Part shown: positions 7,068 to 16,087 of the stretch, piece after piece
Layout of the letters: each line of letters begins with the position of its first letter
Numbering within the stretch: the stretch's first letter is position 1
Origin: JAVZJR01 sp964435235
Lineage (GTDB): Archaea; Micrarchaeota; Micrarchaeia; Anstonellales; Bilamarchaeaceae
NCBI GenBank assembly: GCA_964435235.1
Contig: CAYSXZ010000033.1
Span: 1 to 48,015, forward strand
Direction of reading: 5' to 3'
Length of the DNA: 48,015 nt
Translations under genes and position numbers: made by a program
The notes under the pieces: model-generated
The model's database searches: none
Seen by the model: only the letters and a program-made list of their open reading frames with translations
What the model was told of the DNA's origin: nothing

Positions 7068-7754
7068 ATGGCGAAAGCGCAGGATGAGAAAGACAAAGAG
7101 TTATCTCAGTCTGAAGGAAGCGAAAGCGTCGGTTTAGATAAAAAGATGATTAAAAAGATTTTTTACGGGAGCCAGATACTCATAACAGGAGTTGCACTAT
7201 TGATAGTTTTTCTAATGTTCTTCGTAGCATGGGATTTCACTGACAAAATTGAAAAAACTATAAGAAACAGTATGGAAGGCTTGTGTGAAACATTTACTGC
7301 TGTTGAATCTACGTTTAATGATATAGAAGAGGAAGCAGGTGTTTTGGAAAACACCATCGTTAGTGTAAATTCTTCTCTCTTCTATCTCTCCAGCGGGCTT
7401 GAGAAAACGGCTGATTCGCTTGAAGAGACCAGCAATAAGCTTCGTTTACTTAGAAATTATGGTATCGATATCGGCAGCGAATTTACAGCTTCTGCAGCCG
7501 ATCTCAGAAATTCATCGGTATATCTCATCCAGACCACCTCTGGGCTTTCCACCCATCGCGAAAAGATTTCGGATATAAGAAGCGACATAGGAAGAATAAA
7601 AGAGGGAGTATCATCCCAAAAGCAGACAATATGTAACAAGAAAAACATAAATGATATCTTTAGTTCATTACGTCTAACTCTCGTAATTTTATTTCTGCTT
7701 GCAGTGGCGTTCGTAGTAGTTTTATTTCTTAATTCTGCCGCAGGAGTATTATGA
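7068..7754 (+). CDS. Membrane protein with two TM segments and an internal coiled coil
   Basis: 228 residues. A charged cytoplasmic N-terminus (about 30 residues) leads to a first membrane helix near 35-55 (LITGVALLIVFLMFFV). A long helical domain of about 145 residues follows, with heptad-like spacing and many Ser/Thr and Glu, then a second membrane helix near 203-225. The architecture resembles methyl-accepting or sensor-type stalk domains without a signalling domain, but no family is recognised. It is followed after 9 nt by DUF424. Confidence 0.7.
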   Translation: MAKAQDEKDKELSQSEGSESVGLDKKMIKKIFYGSQILITGVALLIVFLMFFVAWDFTDKIEKTIRNSMEGLCETFTAVESTFNDIEEEAGVLENTIVSVNSSLFYLSSGLEKTADSLEETSNKLRLLRNYGIDIGSEFTASAADLRNSSVYLIQTTSGLSTHREKISDIRSDIGRIKEGVSSQKQTICNKKNINDIFSSLRLTLVILFLLAVAFVVVLFLNSAAGVL

Positions 7755-7763
7755 GGTGTGATC

Positions 7764-8060
7764 ATGTACATTAACATACATAACACGAGGAAAGGAAGAA
7801 TAGTTGCAGCATGCGATAAAGAGCTTATCGGCAAGGTGCTTGATGACGGAAAAATTCATCTCGACCTTAAGGTATACAAGAGTTTTTATGTTGGAAAACC
7901 CGCTACCACCGCAGAGCTAAAAAGAGAACTAGAAAACTTCTCTTCAGCAAACTTAGTGGGAAAAAAAGCAGTATCTGTGGCTCTGGAGAGTGGTTTTGCA
8001 CAAAAAACAGACGTAATTTATATAAACCTAATACCTTATATACAAATCTATAAAATCTAA
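7764..8060 (+). CDS. DUF424 family protein
   Basis: 98 residues. It matches the archaeal DUF424 pattern: MYINIHNTRKG-RIVAACDKELIGKV, then SFYVGKPATTAELKRELENFSSANLVGKKAVSVALESG. The family is small, archaeal and of unknown function, often next to translation genes. I use the ATG at 7764, not the GTG at 7758, because GAGGTG at 7753-7758 is a good ribosome site 5 nt ahead of it. Confidence 0.85.
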   Translation: MYINIHNTRKGRIVAACDKELIGKVLDDGKIHLDLKVYKSFYVGKPATTAELKRELENFSSANLVGKKAVSVALESGFAQKTDVIYINLIPYIQIYKI

Positions 8061-8074
8061 TTTGAGGTGGAGTT

Positions 8075-8482
8075 GTGAAACCATTGACAATCGTAGCAGA
8101 CGATAAAGTAGGCCTTCTAGCCGATATTTCTTATATCTTAGGGAAGGCCAAGATAAACATAGATTCGCTAAGCGTAGATGTCGTTGGAGGAAAAGCTATA
8201 ATCAGCCTTCTCCTTTCCGAACCAGAGAGGGGAAAGAGCGTTCTGGAAGCAGCTGGATACACTGTGACAGAGCTTTCTTCGCTCGTTCTAAAATTACCAG
8301 ATAAACCCGGTGAACTTAGTAAAGTAACAAGCATCTTAGCTAAGGAAGGTATTAACATTCAGAATGTCCACATGCTTACAAGAGATGGAAAAACAACTGT
8401 AATATCTATGATAGTAGACAAACCAAAAAGAGCAACTACTCTTCTTAAGGATTATACAATTAATAAGGAAGAAATCTATTGA
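8075..8482 (+). CDS. Tandem ACT-domain protein
   Basis: 135 residues forming two ACT domains. The first, residues 1-67, begins KPLTIVADDKVGLLADISYIL. The second, residues 68-135, has LVLKLPDKPGELSKVTSILAKEGINI. ACT domains bind amino acids, so it may be a stand-alone regulator of amino-acid metabolism or a sensor partner. The start is GTG with GAGGTGG upstream. Its 3' end overlaps the convergent NFACT gene by 7 nt. Confidence 0.85.
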   Translation: MKPLTIVADDKVGLLADISYILGKAKINIDSLSVDVVGGKAIISLLLSEPERGKSVLEAAGYTVTELSSLVLKLPDKPGELSKVTSILAKEGINIQNVHMLTRDGKTTVISMIVDKPKRATTLLKDYTINKEEIY

Positions 8483-9489
8483 ACATCAACTTCTATACTC
8501 TTTTCTTTTTTATTTAATTTTGCTTTGTATTTTGAAAGTTTCTCCTCTATTTCTTCCATTCCATAACTAGAAGCTATTCTAAGTATCTTTTCTATTTCTT
8601 CGTAATTTGCATACACAAAATCTCCTTTTTCCTTGTATTCCTTTTCTTCTTTTTTGAGTTGCTCTAGGTATTCCTCCTGCTTTGCGAGCCTTAATTTGAG
8701 CTTTTCCGCTTTTTCATCTTCCACTGGTATTTGATTTGCAAGATAGTACTCGTCTGCCGCTTCGCTAAGCGTCCTCAACTCTCGTGTTTCTAAGTTTGAG
8801 TATTTTGAGAATTTTATAAGACCAAATGCGATTGGTTTTCCACTATCGTAAAATACGTATGGAGAAAATTCCTTCCTCATTTTATCAAGCTCGTTTTCCA
8901 GTTTTTCAATTTGCTTTTCGGAGATATGATTTCCAGGAATTTTTTCATTTATACCGGCTCTTAAGAGAAGTTCTTCTGTATATTCCCTACCAAGAGGGAG
9001 TTTTAGTAGTGAAACAATAATGTACTTATCAGAGATGACATCAGAAATTTCGGTTGGGGGTGGTTTTGGTGTTTTGTATTCTGTATTCGGTTTTATTTCT
9101 CTATCGGTCCAGTGCTCATAGCGAAGGGCTGTAATTGTTTTTCCCTCCTTCACCAAAATAATATTCCCCTTTGCGAACATCTCAAAGTACAATCTATGTT
9201 CACCGAAATCAAACATAATAACGCGGTCGCTGTTTATCTGGCTTACACCTTCTAACCTTGCACCTTTTATTCCCTTTCTTATCTTTTCCACAAAGGAATC
9301 TGTGCCCTCGCTCTCTTCTATATATCTAGTAATATGCAGGCGAATTGGTGGTTGGCAGATTATATCAGCATCCCCTATACGCAATCTGTATCCATTTTCG
9401 AGTCTTGATATTTTAGAGAATCTTTTTCCAATTAATCCCTGCAACTCTTTAACAAGATAGCCATATTCAACAGGACACATTTGGCGCAT
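8476..9489 (-). CDS. NFACT-N protein (RqcH/Tae2 family), short form without NFACT-R
   Basis: 337 residues. The N-terminal NFACT-N domain is clear: VEYGYLVKELQGLIGKRFSKI, then RLHITRY, FAKGNIILV and LPLGREYTEELLLRAGI. A coiled coil follows (about 255-330, KLKLRLAKQEEYLEQLKKEE). Archaeal RqcH proteins are usually about 650 residues and carry a C-terminal NFACT-R domain. Here the frame ends right after the coiled coil. RqcH binds stalled 60S/50S-tRNA complexes in ribosome quality control. A short form could bind without adding tails, or be one half of a split protein. Confidence 0.85.
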   Translation of the reverse strand: MRQMCPVEYGYLVKELQGLIGKRFSKISRLENGYRLRIGDADIICQPPIRLHITRYIEESEGTDSFVEKIRKGIKGARLEGVSQINSDRVIMFDFGEHRLYFEMFAKGNIILVKEGKTITALRYEHWTDREIKPNTEYKTPKPPPTEISDVISDKYIIVSLLKLPLGREYTEELLLRAGINEKIPGNHISEKQIEKLENELDKMRKEFSPYVFYDSGKPIAFGLIKFSKYSNLETRELRTLSEAADEYYLANQIPVEDEKAEKLKLRLAKQEEYLEQLKKEEKEYKEKGDFVYANYEEIEKILRIASSYGMEEIEEKLSKYKAKLNKKEKSIEVDVQ

Positions 9490-9542
9490 AGATTATTTCA
9501 AATATAACAAATTTATTAATATATATAGAAATTATTTTCTTT

Positions 9543-10484
9543 ATGACTCCAGAAGAAGTGTTGCGTTCCATTATGAGTGAAAATGAAATCGAGAGCGCAG
9601 TCCAGGAAAAGATAAAGAAATTTCATGGCTTTCTTACACGCGAGGTTGCACTAAAGCTCATAGCCAAGGAGAAAGGATTGCTAAAAGAAGAGGAGAAGGT
9701 CATAAAACTTGCCGAGCTTTCTCCTGAAATAAGAAGAGCTGCGCTCGTTGTAAGCGTTGAAAGGATATACCCAATTGCAAAATATCGGTCTGACAAAAGG
9801 TCTAGGCGGGTGCTTGTTAAAGATGAAAGCGGAGAGAAAACCCTTGTCCTTTGGAATGAAGATATAGACATAACCACAAAAATCAGAACTGGGGATGTCA
9901 TAGAAATAAGAGGAGCTTATGAAAAACAGGGCGAGATTTACTTAGGCTATTCTGGTATGATAACAGTAAAGCACCGAGCAGGGTTTTCGGATATATCTAA
10001 TATAGAAAAAGAGGAAGGCAAGCGTGTTCATCTCAAGGGCTACATTTCTTCAATAAAAGGCTTGGTTTGGGGGAGATTTCTTTTTTCTCTTTCAGATGGA
10101 AAGAATGAAATAGAATGCGCGATAATACGTGATCTGCAGCGCGGAAATGCGCTAAGAAAAGGGGACGAGGCAGTAATAGAAAGCGCGGTCGTGGAAGGAG
10201 GTAAAATAAAGATAGGAGAGCATTCCAGGATTTTTATAAGAAGAAAGGAAAGAATTCTTAGCGGAACAATACGAGAGATAGATTGTAAGAACGAAGAAAT
10301 GTCTGTTCTCGTTGGAAGCGAAAGACTCGTGCTTGACAGAAGAAATGCATTGCGTTTTATGGGCGTGAATATAGCGGATGATATAACTCTTCGAACTATT
10401 GTAATGCTTAAAAAGGATGCCCTACTCAATACTAATATAAACATGAAGGTAACGAGAGAAAATGGAAAAATCATAGTTAATTAA
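9543..10484 (+). CDS. Replication protein A (ssDNA-binding, OB folds)
   Basis: 313 residues. A helical N-terminus (SENEIESAVQEKIKKFHGFLTREVALKLIAKEKG, residues about 13-46, matching archaeal RPA) precedes at least two OB folds near 70-150 (RRVLVKDESGEKTLVLWNED) and 160-225 (HLKGYISSIKGLVWGRFLFSL). A third beta-rich region ends the protein. It would coat single-stranded DNA in replication and repair. A TATA-like AT-rich stretch at about 9510-9526 suggests its own promoter. CDC48 follows after 13 nt. Confidence 0.85.
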   Translation: MTPEEVLRSIMSENEIESAVQEKIKKFHGFLTREVALKLIAKEKGLLKEEEKVIKLAELSPEIRRAALVVSVERIYPIAKYRSDKRSRRVLVKDESGEKTLVLWNEDIDITTKIRTGDVIEIRGAYEKQGEIYLGYSGMITVKHRAGFSDISNIEKEEGKRVHLKGYISSIKGLVWGRFLFSLSDGKNEIECAIIRDLQRGNALRKGDEAVIESAVVEGGKIKIGEHSRIFIRRKERILSGTIREIDCKNEEMSVLVGSERLVLDRRNALRFMGVNIADDITLRTIVMLKKDALLNTNINMKVTRENGKIIVN

Positions 10485-10497
10485 TAGTGGTGTTATT

Positions 10498-12645
10498 ATG
10501 GTTGTAATGTTAAAAGTAGCAGAGGCTTTTCAGAATGATATAGGTAGGAGTATTGCTAGGTTGGATTCGAAAGCGAAAAGCGAGCTGGGTGTTTCAACAG
10601 GCGATATAGTAAAGCTCTCGGGAAGAAAGGCTGCACTTGCAATAGTTTGGCAGGCCTCTCCAGACGACGAGGGCTTAGATATGATAAGAATAGACGGTAT
10701 CTTAAGACAAAATGTGGGCATAGGTCTTGGCGAGCTTGTAAAGGTTGAAAAAGCAGAGACAAAGGAAGCGAAAAAGATCACCCTTGCGCCGAAGGAGCAG
10801 ATACGGTATGGCGGCGGATTTGAGCAGTATGTAAAAAAACGTCTTATAGGAAAACCGGTCCTTAAGGGTAACATTCTTCCAGTGGGTGTTTTTGGAACAT
10901 CCCTTCCTCTCGTTGTAACCCAAATATTTCCACAAGGTCCAGTAGTAATAACTGAAAATACGGTTATTCAAATAAAACAAGAGCCTGCGAAAGAAACGAC
11001 AACTCTCCCAAGCGTAACATATGATGATGTAGGCGGGTTAAAAGATGCAATACAAAAGGTGCGCGAAATGGTCGAACTGCCGCTAAGGCATCCCGAGATA
11101 TTCGAACGACTGGGCATAGATCCACCGAAGGGGGTTCTACTCTATGGCCCGCCTGGAACTGGCAAAACGCTGCTTGCGAAGGCAGTTGCGAATGAATCGG
11201 ATGCGAATTTTTATTACATCGGCGGCCCGGAGATAATAAGCAAATACGTCGGTGAGAGCGAGGAAAGACTTAGAAAACTCTTTAAGGAAGCAGAGGAAAA
11301 TGCACCAAGCATAATATTTATAGACGAAATCGATGCAATCGCGCCGAAGCGGGAGGAGGTTGTTGGAGAGGTTGAAAAGCGCTTGGTATCCCAACTCCTT
11401 ACCTTGATGGACGGATTAAAGGTACGTGGTGAGATAATTGTCATAGGCGCAACGAATAGACCAGATTCTCTCGACCCTGCCTTAAGAAGACCAGGAAGAT
11501 TCGACAGAGAAATAGAAATTGGTGTTCCTGATAAAAAAGGTAGGCTTGAGATACTGATGATTCATACGAGAAATATGCCGCTTGAAACTGATGTTAAACT
11601 CGAGGAATTGGCTGCCTTAACGCATGGATATACAGGTGCTGACTTGTCCTTCTTCTCGAAGGAGGCAGCACTAAAAGCATTGAGGCGCATGCTTCCGTCA
11701 ATAAATATAGAAGAGGAGACAATACCCCCAGAAATTCTCGAAAAGCTAAGGGTAAACCGTGATGATTTCTTAAATGCGTTAAGGGAGATCCAACCTTCAG
11801 CCTTAAGAGAAGTTTACATAGAAAAACCAAATGTAAAGTGGAGCGACATAGGTGGATTGGAAGAGGTAAAAAGAGAAATAAGAGAAGCAATAGAACTTCC
11901 ATTAAAAAAACCGCATCTTTTTGAAAAAATGGGCATTAGGCCAATTAAGGGAGTTCTTCTCTACGGTCCGCCTGGAACTGGTAAGACTCTTCTTGCAAAG
12001 GCGGTCGCGAATGAAAGCGAAGCAAATTTTATTTCCATAAGTGGCGCGCAGGTGCTCACGAAATATGTCGGTGAATCCGAAAAAACTGTAAGGGAAATTT
12101 TCAAAAAGGCAAGAATGGCTGCACCTTGTATTTTATTCATAGATGAAATTGATGCCATCGCGCCAAAAAGAAGTGGAAGCGGAAGCGATGGCACTTTCGT
12201 AACAGAAAGAGTGGTGGATACTATTCTTACAGAGATGGATGGGCTTAAATCGCTTAAGGATGTTGTTGTGATAGCAGCTACAAACAGACCGGACATCCTA
12301 GATCCTGCTCTTATGCGAGCAGGGAGATTCGATAGATTGATAGAAATACCGTCGCCAAATGAAGCCGCGCGGTATGAGATATTCAAGATACACACAGCCA
12401 AAATGCCGCTCGATAAAAGAGTAGATTTGAAGGAACTTTCGAGGCTTACGGAAGGTTACACTGGTGCGGATATAGAGAATTTAGTGCGGGAAGCTGGCAT
12501 GGCAGCCATAAGAGATGGTTCAAAGAAAGTTACCACAGAGCATTTCGAACGGTCGTTTAAGGTCGTCATGCCTAGTATAAAAAAGGACGACGTAGAAAGT
12601 CTAAAAAGGTTTAAGACTTCATCTGCACTTGCAATGTATAGGTAA
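10498..12645 (+). CDS. CDC48/VCP-like AAA+ ATPase
   Basis: 715 residues. The double-psi barrel N domain covers about 1-90 (FQNDIGRSIARLDSKAKSEL). D1 and D2 each have GPPGTGKT and FIDEIDAIAPKR, with the expected second region of homology (ATNRPDSLDPALRRPGRFDRE, ATNRPDILDPALMRAGRFDR). The length is normal for archaeal Cdc48. It unfolds proteins for the proteasome and other tasks. The true start may be the fourth codon (MLKVAEAF). The next gene follows almost directly, so an operon is likely. Confidence 0.97.
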   Translation: MVVMLKVAEAFQNDIGRSIARLDSKAKSELGVSTGDIVKLSGRKAALAIVWQASPDDEGLDMIRIDGILRQNVGIGLGELVKVEKAETKEAKKITLAPKEQIRYGGGFEQYVKKRLIGKPVLKGNILPVGVFGTSLPLVVTQIFPQGPVVITENTVIQIKQEPAKETTTLPSVTYDDVGGLKDAIQKVREMVELPLRHPEIFERLGIDPPKGVLLYGPPGTGKTLLAKAVANESDANFYYIGGPEIISKYVGESEERLRKLFKEAEENAPSIIFIDEIDAIAPKREEVVGEVEKRLVSQLLTLMDGLKVRGEIIVIGATNRPDSLDPALRRPGRFDREIEIGVPDKKGRLEILMIHTRNMPLETDVKLEELAALTHGYTGADLSFFSKEAALKALRRMLPSINIEEETIPPEILEKLRVNRDDFLNALREIQPSALREVYIEKPNVKWSDIGGLEEVKREIREAIELPLKKPHLFEKMGIRPIKGVLLYGPPGTGKTLLAKAVANESEANFISISGAQVLTKYVGESEKTVREIFKKARMAAPCILFIDEIDAIAPKRSGSGSDGTFVTERVVDTILTEMDGLKSLKDVVVIAATNRPDILDPALMRAGRFDRLIEIPSPNEAARYEIFKIHTAKMPLDKRVDLKELSRLTEGYTGADIENLVREAGMAAIRDGSKKVTTEHFERSFKVVMPSIKKDDVESLKRFKTSSALAMYR

Positions 12646-12657
12646 TTGGTGAAAACT

Positions 12658-13041
12658 ATGCGTTTAATACTGTTCTTTAAACTCTTTGTTTTCTTCCTAT
12701 TTATTTCATTAGTGCTTTTTGCTATTCTGCCCGACGTTTCTATTCTGATGCTTTTTAAAATGATTGCTGGAGGTATTGTACTAGCTGGAGTTGTAAGTGT
12801 TTTATACCCGGAGATACGTGGGGTAAAAAGCGGGGATGTTGTCTCTGTGATTACGAGCAATAGCAACGTTCCTTTTCTTATTGGGCGTTTTGGAAGAGCA
12901 TTGGAGGAGGGAAAGAAGAATAAATTGATAAAGGTTAAACTTGGTGACGGTAGCGAAGTTATTGGCATAGTGGAAAGTTACGAGGGAATAATAAACCCGC
13001 CTAGGATAAGAATTCTATATGAAGAAAAATTAGTTGAGTAA
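12658..13041 (+). CDS. Small membrane protein with a soluble beta domain
   Basis: 127 residues from the ATG at 12658, chosen over the in-frame TTG at 12646 because GGTGA precedes it. Two hydrophobic helices (about 1-25 and 32-52) are followed by a soluble beta-rich region with SGDVVSVITSN and LGDGSEVIGIVESYEG. This could be an SH3 or OB-like barrel, as in NfeD-type proteins, but similarity is weak. It sits between CDC48 and an M50 protease, so membrane protein quality control is possible. Confidence 0.65.
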   Translation: MRLILFFKLFVFFLFISLVLFAILPDVSILMLFKMIAGGIVLAGVVSVLYPEIRGVKSGDVVSVITSNSNVPFLIGRFGRALEEGKKNKLIKVKLGDGSEVIGIVESYEGIINPPRIRILYEEKLVE

Positions 13042-13061
13042 TTGGGCGACAGGTGAAATAA

Positions 13062-13778
13062 ATGAAAAATCTTATAGAAATGGAAGAGATAGAACAGATA
13101 GCAATAAGCGTTCTTGCGATATCATTCGCCTTCACGATAGTATTTTCGAGCATAGCTGGTCTCATACGCTATCCAGGCGAGTTTTTTGTTTTTATGATAA
13201 TGTCTCTGATCACAATAGGTAGTGGTTTTATTCTTCATGAGATGTCACATAAGCTTGTCGCAATGTACTACGGGGCCTACGCAAGATTCCGAATGTGGAC
13301 GAGAGGTATTCTATTTATGCTTTTCATATCGCTATTTGGTGTGCTATTTGCAGCTCCAGGTGCAGTTTATATCTATTCGAGCAGCATAACGCGGAGGGAG
13401 AATGGTATGATCTCAATTGCTGGGCCCGTAATAAATTTATTACTCGCTCTATTCTTCATGTTATTGCATCTTATTTATCCCATAAAGATATACTTCACGT
13501 TTCTTCAAGAAGCAGGCGTTTTTGGTACGAGTGGTGGTATGGTAAGCGTGTGGCTTTTTGGTGCTTTAATAAATATAATACTCGGTATCTTTAACATGAT
13601 ACCAGCGTTTCCACTTGATGGAAGCAAGGTTTATATGTGGAGTAAAACAGTGTGGTTTGTTATGACATTTACTATGTTAGGTATTGGTTATACAATAGGT
13701 TTGGGCCTTGGCTTTATAGTAGCATGGATCTTTCTCCTTTTGCTTGCGTTGTTCTTTTCAAAGATGTTTTTTGGTTGA
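13062..13778 (+). CDS. Site-2-protease-like M50 metallopeptidase
   Basis: 238 residues with about six membrane segments. The zinc motif HEMSH is at residues 59-63 inside a membrane helix. The second M50 motif NMIPAFPLDGSKV is near residue 185-197 and supplies the Asp ligand. The family cuts membrane proteins within the bilayer. The order CDC48, small membrane protein, M50 protease suggests linked protein quality control. Bud32 follows after 4 nt. Confidence 0.9.
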   Translation: MKNLIEMEEIEQIAISVLAISFAFTIVFSSIAGLIRYPGEFFVFMIMSLITIGSGFILHEMSHKLVAMYYGAYARFRMWTRGILFMLFISLFGVLFAAPGAVYIYSSSITRRENGMISIAGPVINLLLALFFMLLHLIYPIKIYFTFLQEAGVFGTSGGMVSVWLFGALINIILGIFNMIPAFPLDGSKVYMWSKTVWFVMTFTMLGIGYTIGLGLGFIVAWIFLLLLALFFSKMFFG

Positions 13779-13782
13779 GTCT

Positions 13783-14340
13783 ATGAAAGGTATGCGCGGC
13801 GCTGAAGCGATCGTCACGAAAGACTTTTTTCTCGGAAGACCGGTGGTGGTAAAGAACAGAATCTCCAAAAAATATCGAATAGCTGAGCTCGACTCCTTTT
13901 TAAGGAAGAGCAGAACAAGAATTGAGGCGCGTCTCTTAAACAAGGCTAAGATTGCAGGGGTTGATTGCCCAACGGTTTTAAAGGTAGATGATTTTTCAAT
14001 AACCATGAGTTACATTCCTGGAAAAAGACCTAAGATTGGCGAAAGAGAAGCGAAAGAAGCCGGGAGGATACTCGCACGCCTTCATGACGCGCATGTGGTG
14101 CACGGAGATTTCACACCTGCAAACCTCCTTCAAAACGGTAAGAAGCTATTTGTAATAGATTTTGGGTTGGGGTTTTTTTCAAATTATATTGAAGACAAAG
14201 CAGTAGATGTCTACACAATGCTACGCACCCTTGATGCAACCGCGCAGCGAGAATTTCTTAAAGCTTACAGAAATTCAAAAACTTCGCATCTTGTTTTTAA
14301 AAGGATCGAGGAAATAAGCAAGAGGGTTAGATACGCATAA
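13783..14340 (+). CDS. Bud32/PRPK-type kinase of the KEOPS complex
   Basis: 186 residues from the ATG at 13783. It has the reduced kinase fold of Bud32: VVKNRISKKYR, E64-region ARLLNKAKIAGVDCPTVLKV, then the catalytic HGDFTPANLLQNG and metal motif VIDFGLGFFS. The HGDFTxxN signature and DFGLG are diagnostic. In KEOPS it supports Kae1 in making t6A37 of ANN-decoding tRNAs. No Kae1 gene is fused or adjacent here. The length is normal for a stand-alone archaeal Bud32. Confidence 0.93.
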   Translation: MKGMRGAEAIVTKDFFLGRPVVVKNRISKKYRIAELDSFLRKSRTRIEARLLNKAKIAGVDCPTVLKVDDFSITMSYIPGKRPKIGEREAKEAGRILARLHDAHVVHGDFTPANLLQNGKKLFVIDFGLGFFSNYIEDKAVDVYTMLRTLDATAQREFLKAYRNSKTSHLVFKRIEEISKRVRYA

Positions 14341-14373
14341 TCAAGAGCGCTTCGATCCTTCTTTTAACTTTTA

Positions 14374-14745
14374 TTAATGCCAATAAATACACGGTCCGTA
14401 TCCTGTCCCACACTCATTGCAGATTTTGTACCCGATTGGACAATAATTCTCTATGCATGGTGTTTTTGTTCCAGGATTACATACTATTTTGATATCGCAC
14501 TTGCTCCATGTCCCATTTATACATATTTGAGTTCCGTTGCATGGCTCTATCAAACATTCTCTTACATCTCCGTTACGGCATTCATCCTCATGAAACCGAA
14601 GCGACGTCTCTTGTTGTTGATTTTGTTGCCGTACACCAGTCGCTAAAAGAATTACTATGAGAACCATTATAACTGACGCAAAAATAAAAAGAAGACGAAT
14701 CTTGACTTCGACTTCCTTTCTAGCTTTCTTTCTAGCTTTATTCAT
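14374..14745 (-). CDS. Cys-rich membrane-anchored extracellular protein
   Basis: 123 residues from the ATG at 14745. The longer frame up to 14928 overlaps the divergent gene and looks spurious. A basic N-terminus (NKARKKARKEVEVKIR) leads to one membrane helix (LLFIFASVIMVLIVILLA), and the rest is outside with 12 or so Cys (CRNGDVRECLIEPC, CNGTQIC, CNPGTKTPC, CNECGTGYGPC). This fits a disulphide-stabilised surface protein. Similar small Cys-rich anchors occur at 24347-24808. Confidence 0.65.
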   Translation of the reverse strand: MNKARKKARKEVEVKIRLLFIFASVIMVLIVILLATGVRQQNQQQETSLRFHEDECRNGDVRECLIEPCNGTQICINGTWSKCDIKIVCNPGTKTPCIENYCPIGYKICNECGTGYGPCIYWH

Positions 14746-14797
14746 AAAATAATACACAAAGAGAATTATTTTAAAGCAATAAGAAGAAATCTTCACG

Positions 14798-15007
14798 ATG
14801 GAAGAAGAGAAGCCAATTGCTGAAAGGGGACCTATGTTAAGATGCGTTGCAAGAACGATGAGCATAGAGGAGGCAAATCGGATATCAGAACAATACGAAG
14901 CAGATGGGTATAAAACAGAGATAATCAAAAGAAAACGCGGCGAGATAACGATATATGAGGTATGGATAACGGGAGAGCCGAAAGGTTTCTATGCTAAAAG
15001 AGCATAA
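14798..15007 (+). CDS. Small hypothetical protein
   Basis: 69 residues: MSIEEANRISEQYEADGYKT then a beta-like end (GEITIYEVWI). The pattern of helix plus two strands suggests a small alpha/beta (SPOR-like?) unit, but this is speculative. Divergent from the Cys-rich gene with about 50 nt between the starts. Confidence 0.55.
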   Translation: MEEEKPIAERGPMLRCVARTMSIEEANRISEQYEADGYKTEIIKRKRGEITIYEVWITGEPKGFYAKRA

Positions 15008-15023
15008 CTTAATCGTATGAGCA

Positions 15024-15362
15024 TCATCTGTATGGTAAATCCCCGCCTTGCGCTTGCGAGAGCGTTGGTTTTCTTTTTGAAAACATTTTCTGAAATTCTT
15101 CAAAAATCCTCTTGCCCTTCTCCTTTGGAAGTATCTTTGTTATTATCATTTTTCGATAAGGTGAAGACGAGGAGATAGGACTGTAATCAGCAAGAACATA
15201 ATCTCCGACAACAATTGCACTTGCTATCTTCTTATCAACCTCTAATATCAGCATATTTTCATCCCACATATTAACAACTGCTTGAATCTTTCTGTCAGCA
15301 CTTTTTACTTTCTTGTCTTTAATCTGAGATATAACTTCGATTACTTTACCAATATGATACAT
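15024..15362 (-). CDS. Conserved-looking archaeal hypothetical protein
   Basis: 112 residues. The N-terminal half is beta-rich (MYHIGKVIEVISQ, KIQAVVNMWDENMLILEVDKK, IVVGDYVLADYSPIS), consistent with a small barrel. The C-terminus is basic and helical. It has no known function. It converges with the 69-residue gene, 16 nt apart. Confidence 0.6.
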   Translation of the reverse strand: MYHIGKVIEVISQIKDKKVKSADRKIQAVVNMWDENMLILEVDKKIASAIVVGDYVLADYSPISSSSPYRKMIITKILPKEKGKRIFEEFQKMFSKRKPTLSQAQGGDLPYR

Positions 15363-15446
15363 CGTATCACCGAGTAGTCATCTAGTTATACCATTAAAAA
15401 CATTTTCACAGTTAATTTTTTAAAATGTTGCATTGGATATATCTTT

Positions 15447-16043
15447 ATGGCTAAAATATCGATGGCTGTTCCGCCTATAGCAACAAAGAAGTCCGAACCC
15501 CCGATCGCAAGGTATAGGCTTCCACTCGAAGAAGACGTATTAAGAAAGAGGAGGTGTGTTGGTACTACTAACTTCAGCGAGATAACTACGCCGCCTAGAG
15601 AAGAGACAGCCCTCTATAATATAGAGTTCAAAATTCAGAAGCGACGTATCGTTCTCAAGAATAATGATCGCGATATAGAAACAATTATGGAAATGAAGAG
15701 AGCATTAACTGCAGACATGGCCGTCGAACTCACCTGGTCAGGTCCTCGTCTCTACGCACGAAATTCAAATAAGATAGAGCTGTTAGACGGTGTTCTTCTT
15801 TCGGATAAATATCTTCTTGAAATATCTATGAGCAGAACAATACAGTTATTTCCAAAGCTCGATATTGGTTCGTTGGATGGTTATGGTCTCTATGCCATTA
15901 TAAATATTGAAGGGTCTCTGAAGATAGAAAAGGTATCTATTGCATTGTTGAGGAAGGCGTATCTAGATAAGGAAGAAAGCCGCTTTTTCTTTGGGAGAAA
16001 AAATCCGAGTATCTATAGTGTAGATCGGGTTGTGATAGATTAG
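15447..16043 (+). CDS. Hypothetical protein
   Basis: 198 residues, no recognisable family. The first 45 residues are Pro/Arg-rich and look disordered. The remainder alternates short strands and helices (YNIEFKIQKRRIVLKNND, KYLLEISMSRTIQLFPKLDIG). No signal peptide. A TATA-like stretch lies about 30 nt upstream. Confidence 0.55.
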   Translation: MAKISMAVPPIATKKSEPPIARYRLPLEEDVLRKRRCVGTTNFSEITTPPREETALYNIEFKIQKRRIVLKNNDRDIETIMEMKRALTADMAVELTWSGPRLYARNSNKIELLDGVLLSDKYLLEISMSRTIQLFPKLDIGSLDGYGLYAIINIEGSLKIEKVSIALLRKAYLDKEESRFFFGRKNPSIYSVDRVVID

Positions 16044-16087
16044 AACGATCAAACGCACTTAAAAACATTTATCTTCCTTTTTAGAAC

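Noticed and set aside
14746..14928. N-terminal extension of the Cys-rich protein
   Set aside because: It would overlap the divergent 69-residue gene completely, while the ATG at 14745 begins a good membrane anchor.
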